Assembly (NCBI RefSeq): GCF_005233875.1
Contig: NZ_SZPZ01000002.1
Location: 806,001-870,000, forward strand
DNA: 64,000 nt
From: Kribbella jiaozuonensis
GTDB lineage: Bacteria > Actinomycetota > Actinomycetes > Propionibacteriales > Kribbellaceae
Reading direction: 5' to 3'
Shown piece after piece: positions 15,848 to 24,539 of this stretch. The notes below the pieces were generated by a model that saw nothing but the letters and a program-made list of their open reading frames with translations, ran no database searches and was not told the origin of the DNA. Every line of letters begins with the position of its first letter. Position 1 is the stretch's first letter. The position numbers and the translations under genes were made by a program.

Positions 15848-16887
15848 GCAACCAGCAGCCGCCGTACGGCGGTGGCCAGGGCAACCAGCAGCCGTACGGA
15901 GGCCAGCCGGGCCGGCCCCCGGGTCAGCCGCAGGGTCAGCCTGGTCAGCCGGGTTATGGCCAGCAGCAGCCCGGGTACGGGCAGCCGCCGCAGGGTCAGC
16001 CTGGTTATGGGCAGCAGCCCCCGCCTGGGTACGGGCGTCCGCCGCAGGGCCCGCCGCCTGGCTACGGCCAGCCGGGTCAGCCGGCTCAGCCTGGTCAGTC
16101 GCCGTACCCGCAGCAGGGTCAGCCGCAGCAGACCTTCCCGGGCCAGCAGCAGTATCAACAGCAGCAGGGCTACCCCGGCCAGCAGCAGTACCCGGGTCAG
16201 CAGCAGTACCCAGGCCAGCAGCAGTACCCCGGCTACCAGCAGCCGCGGCGCAAGAGCGGTGGCAGCAAGACCCTGCTGATCGCCGGCGGTGCGTTCGCCG
16301 TGGTCGCGGTGATCGGCGTCGTACTGGCGCTCGTCTTCAAGGGCGGCGACGACAAGAAGGCCGACCCGAGCCCGACGCCGACGACCCAGCCGACAACCGG
16401 CCAGAGCACCGAGCCGACGAATGTCGACGAGGGCATCGAGGTCGGCCAGGGCGTGTACGTGAAGCCTCAGCCGGGCTACATCCGGAAGAGCCTGGACGGG
16501 TTCGACGGCGTGTACCTGCTGAAACAGGGCGAGGCGTACTTCATGGTGAACGCCTGGAAGGCCGGGCCCGGTGAGAACACCGACACCGTGCTGCCCAAGC
16601 TGCTGAACGCCGAGACCAAGGACCTGTCCTCGGTGAAGACCGGCGACCCGAAGGTGACGAAGCCGGGTCCGGACGACAAGACCACGGTCAAGGTCGTCAC
16701 CACCCAGAACTTCGACGCGATCTCCAGCAGCCAGAACGGCAGCCTGCCGGTGGTCGGGTTCGTCGGCGTGATCGAGCGCAACGACGGCGTGATCACGATC
16801 GTGCGGGTGTACGGGCGTAAGGACAAGGTGTCGTCGATCCGGACGGATTCGGACGCCATGCTGCTGTCGGTGGTCAAGAGTCAGTGA
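15844..16887 (+). CDS. Proline/glutamine-rich single-pass membrane protein, paralogue 1
   Basis: This 347-residue protein has a cytoplasmic tail of about 135 residues made of Gly-Tyr-Gln-Pro repeats. One hydrophobic span (about 141-163) follows, then an outer linker rich in Thr, Ser and Pro and a globular domain of about 150 residues. The domain opens with GIEVGQGVYVKPQPGYIRKS and ends with LLSVVKSQ. The same opening and ending occur in the next two proteins, so the three are paralogues. Translation is coupled to the PrsW-like gene by ATGA. I do not recognise a function; the topology resembles envelope proteins released or sensed by a membrane protease. Confidence 0.78.
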   Translation: MSNQQPPYGGGQGNQQPYGGQPGRPPGQPQGQPGQPGYGQQQPGYGQPPQGQPGYGQQPPPGYGRPPQGPPPGYGQPGQPAQPGQSPYPQQGQPQQTFPGQQQYQQQQGYPGQQQYPGQQQYPGQQQYPGYQQPRRKSGGSKTLLIAGGAFAVVAVIGVVLALVFKGGDDKKADPSPTPTTQPTTGQSTEPTNVDEGIEVGQGVYVKPQPGYIRKSLDGFDGVYLLKQGEAYFMVNAWKAGPGENTDTVLPKLLNAETKDLSSVKTGDPKVTKPGPDDKTTVKVVTTQNFDAISSSQNGSLPVVGFVGVIERNDGVITIVRVYGRKDKVSSIRTDSDAMLLSVVKSQ

Positions 16888-17780
16888 GCGGAAAGCGCGA
16901 CAAGGGTTCCAGCAGCAACCCCTGGGTCAACCAGCCCGGGCCGGACGCGGACGACGTCGAGCCGGAGGAACAGCTCCCGCCGTCGCCGTGGAACCTCGAG
17001 GTGCCACCACCGCCGTCGCCCTGGGGTGACGGCGGTGCACCCGGTCCGGGGCCAGGTCCCGGCCCGGGTCCGGCCACGGAGACGTCGTCGGCGTGGGGTG
17101 AGAACGTCGGCCCGCAGTCGTTGCGCCGCCCGCCGCCGGAGAAGAAGCGCGGCTTCCGGATCCCGCCGCTGCTGATCCCGGTCGGCGCCGGCCTGATCGT
17201 GGTCGCGCTGGTGGCCGTCGCGCTGGTGCTGCTGTCCGGTGGTGGCGACGACAAGGCCGATCCCACACCGAGTACGCCGGTCGGTACGCCGACCGCGCCG
17301 AAGTCGTCGTACCAGCCGCCGCCGAACGCGATCCCGGTCGGGTTCGGTGTCTCGATCGTCCCGGTGCAGGGCTGGAGCCTGTTCACGAAGGAGACGCAGG
17401 GCAAGCAGGTGGCGACGTACCCGCCGAACGACAGCGTGCACGCACGGGCGTTCCTGTGGGTGCGGCAGAAGCAGAACGTCACCGCGAACGCGTACCTGCT
17501 CGGGATCGTCGAGGGCGAGACGCAGGAAGAGGTCGCGCAGCTCGGCAACGTACGGAACCTGCCGTGCCCGAAGGACGTCTTGGTGGAGTGCGTCGCGATC
17601 GACTACACCTCCACGGCCAAGGAGAACGGCGTGGACGTGAAGGTCCAGGGCTCGGTCGAGGTGTACCGGCGCAAGGACAACGTGGTCACCGCACTGGACT
17701 TCCGGACCCGGGTCGACTTCGCCCAGAAGGCCGAGGCGGACGCCGCGATCATGAAGAAGTCCGTGATCGACAGCCTGTGA
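16884..17780 (+). CDS. Proline-rich single-pass membrane protein, paralogue 2
   Basis: The 298-residue protein starts at a GTG that overlaps the preceding stop (GTGA). The N-terminal 90 residues are Pro-, Gly- and Glu-rich, with a hydrophobic span at about 94-118. The outer domain opens AIPVGFGVSIVPVQGWSLF and ends MKKSVIDSL, matching the signature of its neighbours. Two cysteines (LPCPKDVLVECV) may form a disulphide in the outer domain, which paralogue 1 lacks. It is part of the PrsW-like cassette. Function unknown. Confidence 0.78.
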   Translation: MSGKRDKGSSSNPWVNQPGPDADDVEPEEQLPPSPWNLEVPPPPSPWGDGGAPGPGPGPGPGPATETSSAWGENVGPQSLRRPPPEKKRGFRIPPLLIPVGAGLIVVALVAVALVLLSGGGDDKADPTPSTPVGTPTAPKSSYQPPPNAIPVGFGVSIVPVQGWSLFTKETQGKQVATYPPNDSVHARAFLWVRQKQNVTANAYLLGIVEGETQEEVAQLGNVRNLPCPKDVLVECVAIDYTSTAKENGVDVKVQGSVEVYRRKDNVVTALDFRTRVDFAQKAEADAAIMKKSVIDSL

Positions 17781-17811
17781 CGAACCACCGGAACTACCGC
17801 GAGGAAACACT

Positions 17812-18618
17812 ATGAGTCAGCAGTACGGTCCGCCCCCGGGCCCGCCGCCCGCACCTGCTCCCGCTCCTGGTGGTTGGGGTACGGCGCCGCAGGCGCGCCC
17901 GGGCGGTCCGGCGCCCGGTGGCTGGGGGCCGGGGCCGCAGCGGCCGCACCAGCCGCCGAAGTCGAACCGTACGGCGTGGATCATCATGGCCGGCGCGATC
18001 GTCGCGGTGCTGCTGGTCGCTACCGGTGTGGTGCTGCTGGTGAACGGCAGCGGGAAGGACAAGCCGGTCAGCCAGCAGACGCCGGACCCGGTCGGCACGC
18101 TGTACACGCCGTCGCCGACTCCCACGCCGAACGACTCCAAGGGATCGAACGACGCCGGTGTCGAGGTCGGCTGGGGCATCTGGTTCATCCCGTCCAAGGG
18201 CTGGCTGAAGTCCCCGGACAAGACCTACGCCGGGCAGAACTGGATCCTGCAGCAGTTCAGCGCACGCGGGCTGATCGACGGGTACTACTGGGTCCGCCAG
18301 ACCGAGCTGTACAACGCGAAGGGCTTCGCCGAGCACCTGGTCGACATCGAGTCGAACAGCATGCAGGGTGTGCGGATCGGCAGCGGGGTGGCGTGCACGC
18401 CGGCCAACCCGAACATCAAGGCCTGCTACGCGCTGTCGTACACCGGCGTCTGGGTCGGCAAGACCGGCGCGAAGATCGCGATGAAGGGCTTCGTCACCGC
18501 CTACCAGGACCAGTTCGGCCGGGTCACCGCCACCGACGCCGCCCTGGAGTCCCGGGTCTACCAGCGCCGCGTCAACGAGCTCATCTACATGAACAACAGT
18601 GTCGTGAAAAGCTTCTGA
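17812..18618 (+). CDS. Proline-rich single-pass membrane protein, paralogue 3
   Basis: The last and shortest member (268 residues) has a Pro/Gly/Ala-rich tail of about 50 residues, one span at about 55-78 and an outer domain. The domain begins GVEVGWGIWFIPSKGWLKS and ends NNSVVKSF. A cysteine pair (VACTPANPNIKACYAL) sits in the same part of the domain as in paralogue 2. It has its own ribosome site (GAGGAA), after a 31-base gap. uvrB follows 47 bases downstream. Function unknown. Confidence 0.78.
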   Translation: MSQQYGPPPGPPPAPAPAPGGWGTAPQARPGGPAPGGWGPGPQRPHQPPKSNRTAWIIMAGAIVAVLLVATGVVLLVNGSGKDKPVSQQTPDPVGTLYTPSPTPTPNDSKGSNDAGVEVGWGIWFIPSKGWLKSPDKTYAGQNWILQQFSARGLIDGYYWVRQTELYNAKGFAEHLVDIESNSMQGVRIGSGVACTPANPNIKACYALSYTGVWVGKTGAKIAMKGFVTAYQDQFGRVTATDAALESRVYQRRVNELIYMNNSVVKSF

Positions 18619-18652
18619 CCTGGGGTTTTTAGAAACTGTCGGCGACGGGCCG

Positions 18653-18658
18653 TACGGT
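18653..18658 (+). promoter_or_regulatory. Candidate -10 of uvrB
   Basis: TACGGT, seven bases, then ATG at 18666. GGAGGG lies in the same seven bases, so a led transcript from further upstream is equally possible. No LexA box is visible here. Confidence 0.3.
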
Positions 18659-18665
18659 GGAGGGC

Positions 18666-20771
18666 ATGAGACAGGTCTCGGATCTTCAGCGTATGGTCGC
18701 CCCGCTGAAGGTAGTGTCGGATTTCGATCCGGCGGGTGACCAGCCCACTGCGATCGCGGACCTGGAGCGGCGGATCAACGCCGGCGAGCAGGACGTCGTA
18801 CTGCTGGGCGCCACCGGTACGGGTAAGACCGCGACCGTCGCCTGGCTGGCCGAGAAGATCCAGCGCCCGATGCTGATCCTGCAGCCGAACAAGACGCTCG
18901 CCGCCCAGTTCGCGAACGAGTTGCGCCAGTTCTTCCCCGCCAACGCCGTCGAGTACTTCGTGTCGTACTACGACTACTACCAGCCCGAGGCGTACGTACC
19001 GCAGACGGACACCTATATCGAGAAGGACTCCTCGATCAACGAGGAGGTCGAGCGCCTCCGCCACTCCGCGACCTGGTCACTGCTGACCCGCCGCGACGTG
19101 GTCGTGGTCGCGACCGTGTCCTGCATCTACGGCCTGGGCTCGGCCGATGAGTACCTGAACCGGATGATCCACGTGAAGGTCGGCGCCGAGATGGACCGCG
19201 ACGGCCTGCTCCGCAAGCTGGTCGGCGTGCAGTACGCGCGCAACGACCTGGCCGGCACCCGCGGCACGTTCCGGGTCCGGGGCGACACGCTCGAGGTCTT
19301 CCCGGTGTACCAGGAGCTCGCCGTCCGGGTGGAGTTCTTCGGTGACGAGATCGAGCGCGTGATGACGCTGCACCCGCTGACCGGTGAGGTCATCAGCGAG
19401 GAGGACGAGGTCTACATCGGCGCTGCCACGCACTACGTGACCGCGCCGGAGCGGATGGAGCGCGCGATCACCTCGATCGAGGCCGAGCTGGAGGAGCGGC
19501 TGGCCGAGCTCGAGCGCAACGGGCAACTGCTGGAAGCACAGCGGCTGCGGATGCGGACGACGTACGACATCGAGATGATGCGCCAGATCGGGACCTGCTC
19601 GGGTATCGAGAACTACTCGCGGCACACCGACGGGCGTGAGGCCGGGACGGCGCCGCACTGTCTGCTGGACTACTTCCCCGAGGACTTCCTGCTGGTCATC
19701 GACGAGTCGCACGTGACCGTCCCCCAGATCGGCGGCATGTACGAGGGCGACATGTCCCGGAAGCGGACCCTGGTCGAGCACGGGTTCCGGCTGCCGTCGG
19801 CGATGGACAACCGGCCGCTGCGCTGGGAGGAGTTCCTGGAGCGGATCGGCCAGACCGTGTACCTGTCCGCGACCCCGGGGCAGTACGAGCAGGACAAGTC
19901 CGACGGGTTCGTCGAGCAGATCATCCGGCCGACCGGTCTGGTCGACCCCGAGGTGATCGTGAAGCCGACCAAGGGCCAGATCGACGACCTGATCCACGAG
20001 ATCCGGATCCGCGTCGAGCGGAACGAGCGGGTCCTAGTCACCACGCTGACCAAGAAGATGTCCGAGGACCTCACCGACTACCTGCTCGAGATGGGCATCC
20101 GGACGAGGTACCTGCACAGCGAGGTCGACACGCTCCGGCGAGTCGAGCTGCTCCGCGAGCTGCGCATGGGTGAGTACGACGTACTCGTCGGTATCAACCT
20201 GCTGCGTGAGGGCCTCGACCTGCCGGAGGTGTCGCTGGTCGCGATCCTCGACGCGGACAAGGAAGGCTTCCTCCGCTCGGGCCGGTCGCTGATCCAGACC
20301 ATCGGCCGTGCGGCACGAAACGTCTCCGGCCAGGTCTTCATGTACGCCGACAAGATCACCCCGTCGATGGAGCAGGCGATCGACGAGACCAACCGGCGGC
20401 GTGCGAAGCAGATCGCGTACAACGAATCGCACGGAGTCGACCCGCAGCCGCTGCGGAAGAAGATCGCCGACATCACCGACATGCTCGCCCGCGAGGACGC
20501 CGACACCGCCGAGCTGCTGGGCTCCGGCCGCAACCAGTCCCGCGGCAAGGCACCGGTTCCCGGTGGCGGCAAGGCGAAGGCCGGCGAGAAGGCGAAGGAG
20601 CTGGCCGGCGGTCTCCCGTCGTCGGACCTGGCCGACCTGATCCAGCAGCTCACCGACCAGATGCACAACGCCGCCGCCGAGCTCCAGTTCGAGGTCGCCG
20701 CCCGCTACCGCGACGAGATTTCCGAGCTGAAGAAGGAGCTCCGCCAGATGACCAACGCCGGCGCCAAGTAG
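18666..20771 (+). CDS. uvrB: Excinuclease ABC subunit B
   Basis: UvrB is the damage-verifying helicase-like subunit of nucleotide excision repair. The 701-residue protein shows Walker A GATGTGKT near residue 50, the beta-hairpin sequence [21 protein letters not shown], the [13 protein letters not shown] motif, LSATPG and the helicase motif [11 protein letters not shown]-terminal UVR motif for UvrC binding lies around residues 660-695. ATG at 18666 ([10 protein letters not shown]) matches the family N-terminus better than the GTG nine bases upstream. A stem shared with the convergent nitrilase follows. Confidence 0.97.
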   Translation: MRQVSDLQRMVAPLKVVSDFDPAGDQPTAIADLERRINAGEQDVVLLGATGTGKTATVAWLAEKIQRPMLILQPNKTLAAQFANELRQFFPANAVEYFVSYYDYYQPEAYVPQTDTYIEKDSSINEEVERLRHSATWSLLTRRDVVVVATVSCIYGLGSADEYLNRMIHVKVGAEMDRDGLLRKLVGVQYARNDLAGTRGTFRVRGDTLEVFPVYQELAVRVEFFGDEIERVMTLHPLTGEVISEEDEVYIGAATHYVTAPERMERAITSIEAELEERLAELERNGQLLEAQRLRMRTTYDIEMMRQIGTCSGIENYSRHTDGREAGTAPHCLLDYFPEDFLLVIDESHVTVPQIGGMYEGDMSRKRTLVEHGFRLPSAMDNRPLRWEEFLERIGQTVYLSATPGQYEQDKSDGFVEQIIRPTGLVDPEVIVKPTKGQIDDLIHEIRIRVERNERVLVTTLTKKMSEDLTDYLLEMGIRTRYLHSEVDTLRRVELLRELRMGEYDVLVGINLLREGLDLPEVSLVAILDADKEGFLRSGRSLIQTIGRAARNVSGQVFMYADKITPSMEQAIDETNRRRAKQIAYNESHGVDPQPLRKKIADITDMLAREDADTAELLGSGRNQSRGKAPVPGGGKAKAGEKAKELAGGLPSSDLADLIQQLTDQMHNAAAELQFEVAARYRDEISELKKELRQMTNAGAK

Positions 20772-20778
20772 CCCCGGA

Positions 20779-20817
20779 CCGTCGTACGCCGGACCTCTCA
20801 GCCCCGGCGTACGACGG
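20779..20817. terminator. Stem-loop between convergent uvrB and nitrilase
   Basis: A perfect 14-base stem (20779-20792 with 20804-20817) encloses an 11-base loop, with no T-run. The right arm lies inside the last codons of the nitrilase. It may act for both strands, or simply be a long stem. Confidence 0.55.
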
Positions 20818-21685
20818 TGTGGCGCGGCGCCTCGTCCACGGTCAGGGTGAAGATGTCCGGCCGCGCGTAGTGCCCGACCGAATCGAAGTCGAAGTACCCC
20901 CGGTCCAGCTCGGCCAGATCCAGCTCCGCGAGCAGGACGCCTTCCTCGCCGCGGAGTGGGCCGGCCAGGATCGCGCCCAGCGGGGCGATGATCGTGCTGC
21001 CGCCGTTGATGAGAACGGTGTCGCCATCGGTCAGGTATTGGTTCGCGCTGATGACGAAGCATCGGCCTTCGAGCGCGATGTGACGCATGGTTGCCTGCCA
21101 CTGGTCGCGGTCGTCGACCGTGGGCGCGCACCAGATCTGCACACCCTTGGCGTACATCGACTGCCGGAAGAGCGGCATGTAGTTCTCCCAGCAGATCGCC
21201 GCCCCGAGAACGCCGAGGTCTGTCGCGATGGCAGGCATCGTCGAGCCGTCGCCCTGCCCCCACAGGTACCGCTCGGCCGCGGTCGGCATCAGCTTCCGGT
21301 GGTGCGCCACCAACCCGTCTCGCGGGTCGACGAACACGGCCGTGCAATAGAGCGTCCCGCCGTCGCGTTCGATCACCCCGGCGACCAGATGCACGTCGAG
21401 CTCGGTCGCCAGTTGGGCCAGCCGCGCGGTCTCCGGCCCGTGCAGTTGTACGGCGGACTCGCGGTACCGCCGGAACAGCTCGCGCCCCTCGGCAGATCGC
21501 GACCCGACGGTGATCCCGAAGTCGGCGCCTTTCGGGTAGCCACCGAGGAACGCCTCCGGCAGCACGACCAACCGAGCGCCGGCCGCAGCAGCCTCCCGGA
21601 TGTACTGCTCCGCCTTCACGAGCGTCGCGGGCGTGTCGAAGAGCGTGGATCCGGCTTGGACCGCAGCAACCACCACAGATGCCAT
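20798..21685 (-). CDS. Nitrilase/carbon-nitrogen hydrolase family protein
   Basis: This 295-residue enzyme of the nitrilase superfamily has the catalytic triad Glu (LPEAFLGGYPKG), Lys (HHRKLMPT) and Cys165 (AICWENYMP). The YPKG and GDGST stretches place it closer to true nitrilases or cyanide-type hydrolases than to amidases, so it may convert an organic nitrile to the acid. ATG at 21685 (MASVVVAAVQAGS) gives the standard N-terminus. TACGCT at 21693-21698 on the reverse strand lies seven bases upstream. It stands alone with no pathway neighbours. Confidence 0.88.
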   Translation of the reverse strand: MASVVVAAVQAGSTLFDTPATLVKAEQYIREAAAAGARLVVLPEAFLGGYPKGADFGITVGSRSAEGRELFRRYRESAVQLHGPETARLAQLATELDVHLVAGVIERDGGTLYCTAVFVDPRDGLVAHHRKLMPTAAERYLWGQGDGSTMPAIATDLGVLGAAICWENYMPLFRQSMYAKGVQIWCAPTVDDRDQWQATMRHIALEGRCFVISANQYLTDGDTVLINGGSTIIAPLGAILAGPLRGEEGVLLAELDLAELDRGYFDFDSVGHYARPDIFTLTVDEAPRHTVVRRG

Positions 21686-21692
21686 GCTCCGC

Positions 21693-21698
21693 AGCGTA
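21693..21698 (-). promoter_or_regulatory. Candidate -10 of the nitrilase gene (leaderless)
   Basis: TACGCT on the reverse strand is seven bases before the ATG at 21685. It matches the TAnnnT-N7 pattern seen at other starts here. Confidence 0.35.
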
Positions 21699-21718
21699 CG
21701 ACGACGGTACGGTGAACC

Positions 21719-21969
21719 ATGCTGGATCATGTGTCGCTGCAGTGCGACGATCTCGGTGCCGCTCGGGAGTTCTACGAGACGGTGCTGGCGCCGCTCGGGA
21801 TCACCGTGAACATGGATTTCGGTGATGTGCTCGGGATGTCGGGCACGGACGGCTAGGTGCCGAGGTGCTGCATGAGCCGAAGGAGTGGCCGCAGTATCAC
21901 CCGGGGTACTACGCGGTGTTCATGCGCGATCCTGATGGCAACAACGTCGAGGTCGTTTCTCACAGTTGA
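21719..21969 (+). pseudogene. VOC/glyoxalase-family gene remnant
   Basis: From 21719 the sequence reads 45 codons of a vicinal-oxygen-chelate domain start (MLDHVSLQCDDLGAAREFY) and stops at 21854-21856. In another frame, 21862-21969 encodes a typical domain end (YHPGYYAVFMRDPDGNNVEV) and a stop. Together the two pieces make about 80 residues, where a complete one-domain VOC protein has about 125, so the middle is lost and the frame broken. The remaining parts still look well conserved, which suggests recent decay. TACGGT lies five bases before the ATG. Confidence 0.82.
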
Positions 21970-21981
21970 CGGAGGTCTGCG

Positions 21982-22347
21982 GTGGCGCGGATGGGCGGGG
22001 ACGAGCTCCTCGAGTACTGCCTGGGGAAGCCCGGTGCGTGGCAGGACGAGCCGTGGGACGGGGACGTGGTCGCGAAGGTGGGCGACAAGATCTTCGCGTT
22101 CCTCGGCAGCGGGGACAGCGGCGGAGTCGGGCTGAAGTGCGGCGCCAATCGGGAGGAGGCCGACGAGTTGGTGGACACCTACCCGGACGACGTCAGCAAG
22201 ATGGCGTACATCGGCCGCTCGGGGTGGAACACCGTGCGGCTCGGGGGAGCGGTGCCCGACGACGAGATCCTCGAGCTGATCGACACGTCGTACGAGACGA
22301 TCGTCGGGAAGTTGCCGAAGAGCAAGCGTCCTGCAGTCGGCGGCTGA
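21982..22347 (+). CDS. MmcQ/YjbR family protein
   Basis: The 121-residue protein fits the YjbR fold, a small CyaY-like or DNA-binding-like domain of unknown biochemical role. Typical features are the early LLEYCLGKPGAWQDEPW, a strand GDKIFAFLG, the Lys-Cys strand GLKCG, and SGWNTVRLGG followed by a C-terminal helix with DTSYETIVGKLPK. The GTG at 21982 is used; an ATG three codons later is equally possible. It follows the VOC remnant by 12 bases, so it may once have been its operon partner. Confidence 0.85.
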   Translation: MARMGGDELLEYCLGKPGAWQDEPWDGDVVAKVGDKIFAFLGSGDSGGVGLKCGANREEADELVDTYPDDVSKMAYIGRSGWNTVRLGGAVPDDEILELIDTSYETIVGKLPKSKRPAVGG

Positions 22348-22449
22348 TCACTCGCTGCAACTATTCCCTGAACCGAATGTGATCATTTCGACGGTCCGAC
22401 ACGGTCCCGGGGATTTGGAGACTGAGACGTTCACCCGTCACAATGATGG

Positions 22450-22566
22450 TGGAGAAGGGGAGTATTCCTTCGCGGCGGCATCGTCATCACGGTCAAGGGC
22501 TTGTGCCCCGCGCCCGGTGCCCTCGGCTGGACTCACTGACTGAGTGCAGCGGAAGAGACCTTCGGA
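22450..22566 (+). ncRNA. yybP-ykoY (manganese) riboswitch
   Basis: The leader of the TerC gene holds the conserved blocks of this class in order: AAGGGGAGTA, GCATCGTCATCACGG, GCCCGGTGCCC and GAAGAGACCTTC. GAAGG at 22454-22458 pairs with CCTTC at 22559-22563 to close P1. The class senses Mn2+ and commonly controls TerC/Alx- and MntP-type exporters. A GGAGG ribosome site lies about 25 bases past P1, so control could be translational. No terminator stem with a T-run was seen. Confidence 0.88.
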
Positions 22567-22598
22567 GTCGATATTTCATCTGAGCTCCGGAGGATTCT

Positions 22599-23621
22599 GT
22601 GCACGTAGCTGACTACGTTTGGTACATCACCGTCGGCGTGCTGCTCGCGCTGTTGGCCTTCGACGTTTTCGTCATCGGCCGTCGCCCGCACGAGCCGAGC
22701 ACCCGTGAGTCGGCGACCGCGATCGCGTTCTATGTCGGTCTCGCGGTGGTCTTCGGCCTCGGCGTCTGGTTCTTCTCCGGCGGGCAGTACGCCGGGGAGT
22801 TCTTCGCCGGCTGGCTCACCGAGTACAGCCTGAGCGTCGACAACCTGTTCATCTTCCTGATCATCATGAGCAGATTCGCGGTGCCGAGGAAGTACCAGCA
22901 GACCGCGCTGCTGGTCGGCATCATCCTGGCGCTGGTGTTCCGCGGCATCTTCATCGCGGTCGGCGCGGCCGCGATCAACCAGTTCTCGTGGATCTTCTAC
23001 ATCTTCGGCGCGTTCCTGGTCTACACGGCGATCCACCTGGCCAAGCAGGGTGAGAACGACGATGACGACTTCAAGGAGAACGCGGTCATCCGGTTCGCGA
23101 AGAAGCGGCTGAACGCGACGGACGAGTACAACGGCGTGAAGCTCACGCTGAAGAAGAACGGCAAGCGGCTGGTCACGCCGATGGCGATCGTGATCATTGC
23201 CCTCGGCACCACTGATCTTTTGTTCGCGCTGGACTCGATTCCGGCGATCTACGGGCTGACGCAAGAGCCGTTCCTGGTGTTCACGGCGAACGTGTTCGCG
23301 CTGATGGGGTTGCGGCAGCTGTACTTCCTGCTCGGGGATCTGCTGAAGCGGCTGGTGTATCTGTCGCTTGGTCTGTCGGTGGTGCTTGCGTTCATCGGCG
23401 TCAAGCTGGTGTTGCACGCGATGCACGTGAACGAGTTGCCGTTCATCAACGGCGGTCACCACATCGACTGGGCACCGGAGATCCCGATCTGGTTCTCGCT
23501 CGGCTTCATCATCATCACGCTCGGCATCACCACGATCCTGAGCCTGCGCAAGTCGCGCACAGTCGCGGCCGAGGTCGAGACGACGGACGAGCAGCCGGAG
23601 CTGCACCACAAAGAGTCCTGA
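22599..23621 (+). CDS. TerC/Alx family membrane transporter, likely Mn2+ exporter
   Basis: The 340-residue protein has about nine hydrophobic spans and the TerC signatures FFAGWLTEYSLSVDNLFIF and DLLFALDSIPAIYGLT. Their intramembrane Asp residues are thought to coordinate the metal. A cytoplasmic loop near residues 145-175 is rich in Asp, Glu and Lys. The Mn2+-type riboswitch upstream supports manganese export rather than tellurite resistance. The GTG start is supported by GGAGG. A 20-base stem follows the stop. Confidence 0.92.
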   Translation: MHVADYVWYITVGVLLALLAFDVFVIGRRPHEPSTRESATAIAFYVGLAVVFGLGVWFFSGGQYAGEFFAGWLTEYSLSVDNLFIFLIIMSRFAVPRKYQQTALLVGIILALVFRGIFIAVGAAAINQFSWIFYIFGAFLVYTAIHLAKQGENDDDDFKENAVIRFAKKRLNATDEYNGVKLTLKKNGKRLVTPMAIVIIALGTTDLLFALDSIPAIYGLTQEPFLVFTANVFALMGLRQLYFLLGDLLKRLVYLSLGLSVVLAFIGVKLVLHAMHVNELPFINGGHHIDWAPEIPIWFSLGFIIITLGITTILSLRKSRTVAAEVETTDEQPELHHKES

Positions 23622-23624
23622 AAC

Positions 23625-23668
23625 ACGTACGTCGCCCCGGATCGGAGTCGATCCGGGGCGACGTACGT
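23625..23668. terminator. Bidirectional terminator stem between TerC and NlpC/P60 genes
   Basis: A perfect 20-base stem (23625-23644 with 23649-23668) has a GAGT loop, between convergent stops at 23621 and 23673. No T-run follows on the plus strand. Similar T-less stems are common in actinomycetes. Confidence 0.8.
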
Positions 23669-23672
23669 CTCC

Positions 23673-24539
23673 TCAGAAGCGGGCGGCCGTTACCAGCGTT
23701 GCTCGGCGGTCGTCGGTTAGGGGGCCGTCTTCTAGGCGTTTGCCGGTTTCGGAGGCGTGGAGCATGCCTGCTTCGGAGACGAAGCCGACGTGGTGGATCT
23801 GTTTGCCGGGGCGGCCGAAGAAGTACAGGTCGCCGGGGCGGGCCTCGTCGATCGGGATGTTCGGGAGCGTGTCCGCCTGGTCGTGCGCGTCGCGCGGCGT
23901 ACGCATCCCGAGCACTCGGCTGACCGTGTGGATCAACCCGGAGCAGTCGAGCCCGTGCGCCGACGTACCGCCCCACAGGTACTCCAGCCCGAGGAAGAGC
24001 TCACCAAGCCGCAGCCGATCCTCAGGTCCCGACGGCTCTACCGCGGACCGCAGTACGCCGTCCGCGAGCCAGCCGGTCCCACCGTCCGGTGTCGCGACCC
24101 GCGTGTACCCGTCGGCCTGCTCTACCGACGCCAGCACGGTCGCGAACGACAGCTCCGCCAGCGGACGACCACCAGGCTCGGCCAGCAGCGCCGCAGTCGG
24201 TACGGCGATCGCAACCGGGTCGGTCGCGCTCTGCGGCAGTTCACCCAGGTGGCTCGATGGGATCCAGCCCGGGTACCCCAGCTCGTCCTGCGACGACGGC
24301 TGCCACGGCGCAAGGATCTCGGACCAGCCATCGCGTTCAGTACGCACCAGCACGGGCTCGGCGAACAGCAGCTGGGTCAGCGCCCGTCCGTGCAGACCGA
24401 GTCGAGTTTCGGTGTCCATCGACTTGGCCCAGGCGGCCACGTCGGGTTGTTCGGCGGTCGCCGGTGCGTCGATGTCACGTGGCGCGTCCGGCGCGGTCCA
24501 GACCGTGCTGATCGGGACCTTGGTAGCGGCTAACTTCAT
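23673..24539 (-). CDS. NlpC/P60 family peptidase (YkfC-like)
   Basis: The 288-residue protein has two SH3-like segments (about 25-95 and 100-165) and a C-terminal NlpC/P60 cysteine peptidase domain. The catalytic Cys199 lies in HGLDCSGLIHTV, with His249/His250 in KQIHHVGFV. It lacks a signal peptide, so it acts in the cytoplasm, like YkfC, which cleaves gamma-D-Glu to diamino-acid bonds in murein peptides. The ATG overlaps the stop of the epimerase gene by four bases. Context (epimerase, beta-lactamase-like hydrolase) supports murein-peptide recycling. Confidence 0.88.
   Translation of the reverse strand: MKLAATKVPISTVWTAPDAPRDIDAPATAEQPDVAAWAKSMDTETRLGLHGRALTQLLFAEPVLVRTERDGWSEILAPWQPSSQDELGYPGWIPSSHLGELPQSATDPVAIAVPTAALLAEPGGRPLAELSFATVLASVEQADGYTRVATPDGGTGWLADGVLRSAVEPSGPEDRLRLGELFLGLEYLWGGTSAHGLDCSGLIHTVSRVLGMRTPRDAHDQADTLPNIPIDEARPGDLYFFGRPGKQIHHVGFVSEAGMLHASETGKRLEDGPLTDDRRATLVTAARF

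Noticed and set aside
18600..18666. LexA box expected before uvrB
   Set aside because: No TCGAAC-N4-GTTCGA or close variant is present there.
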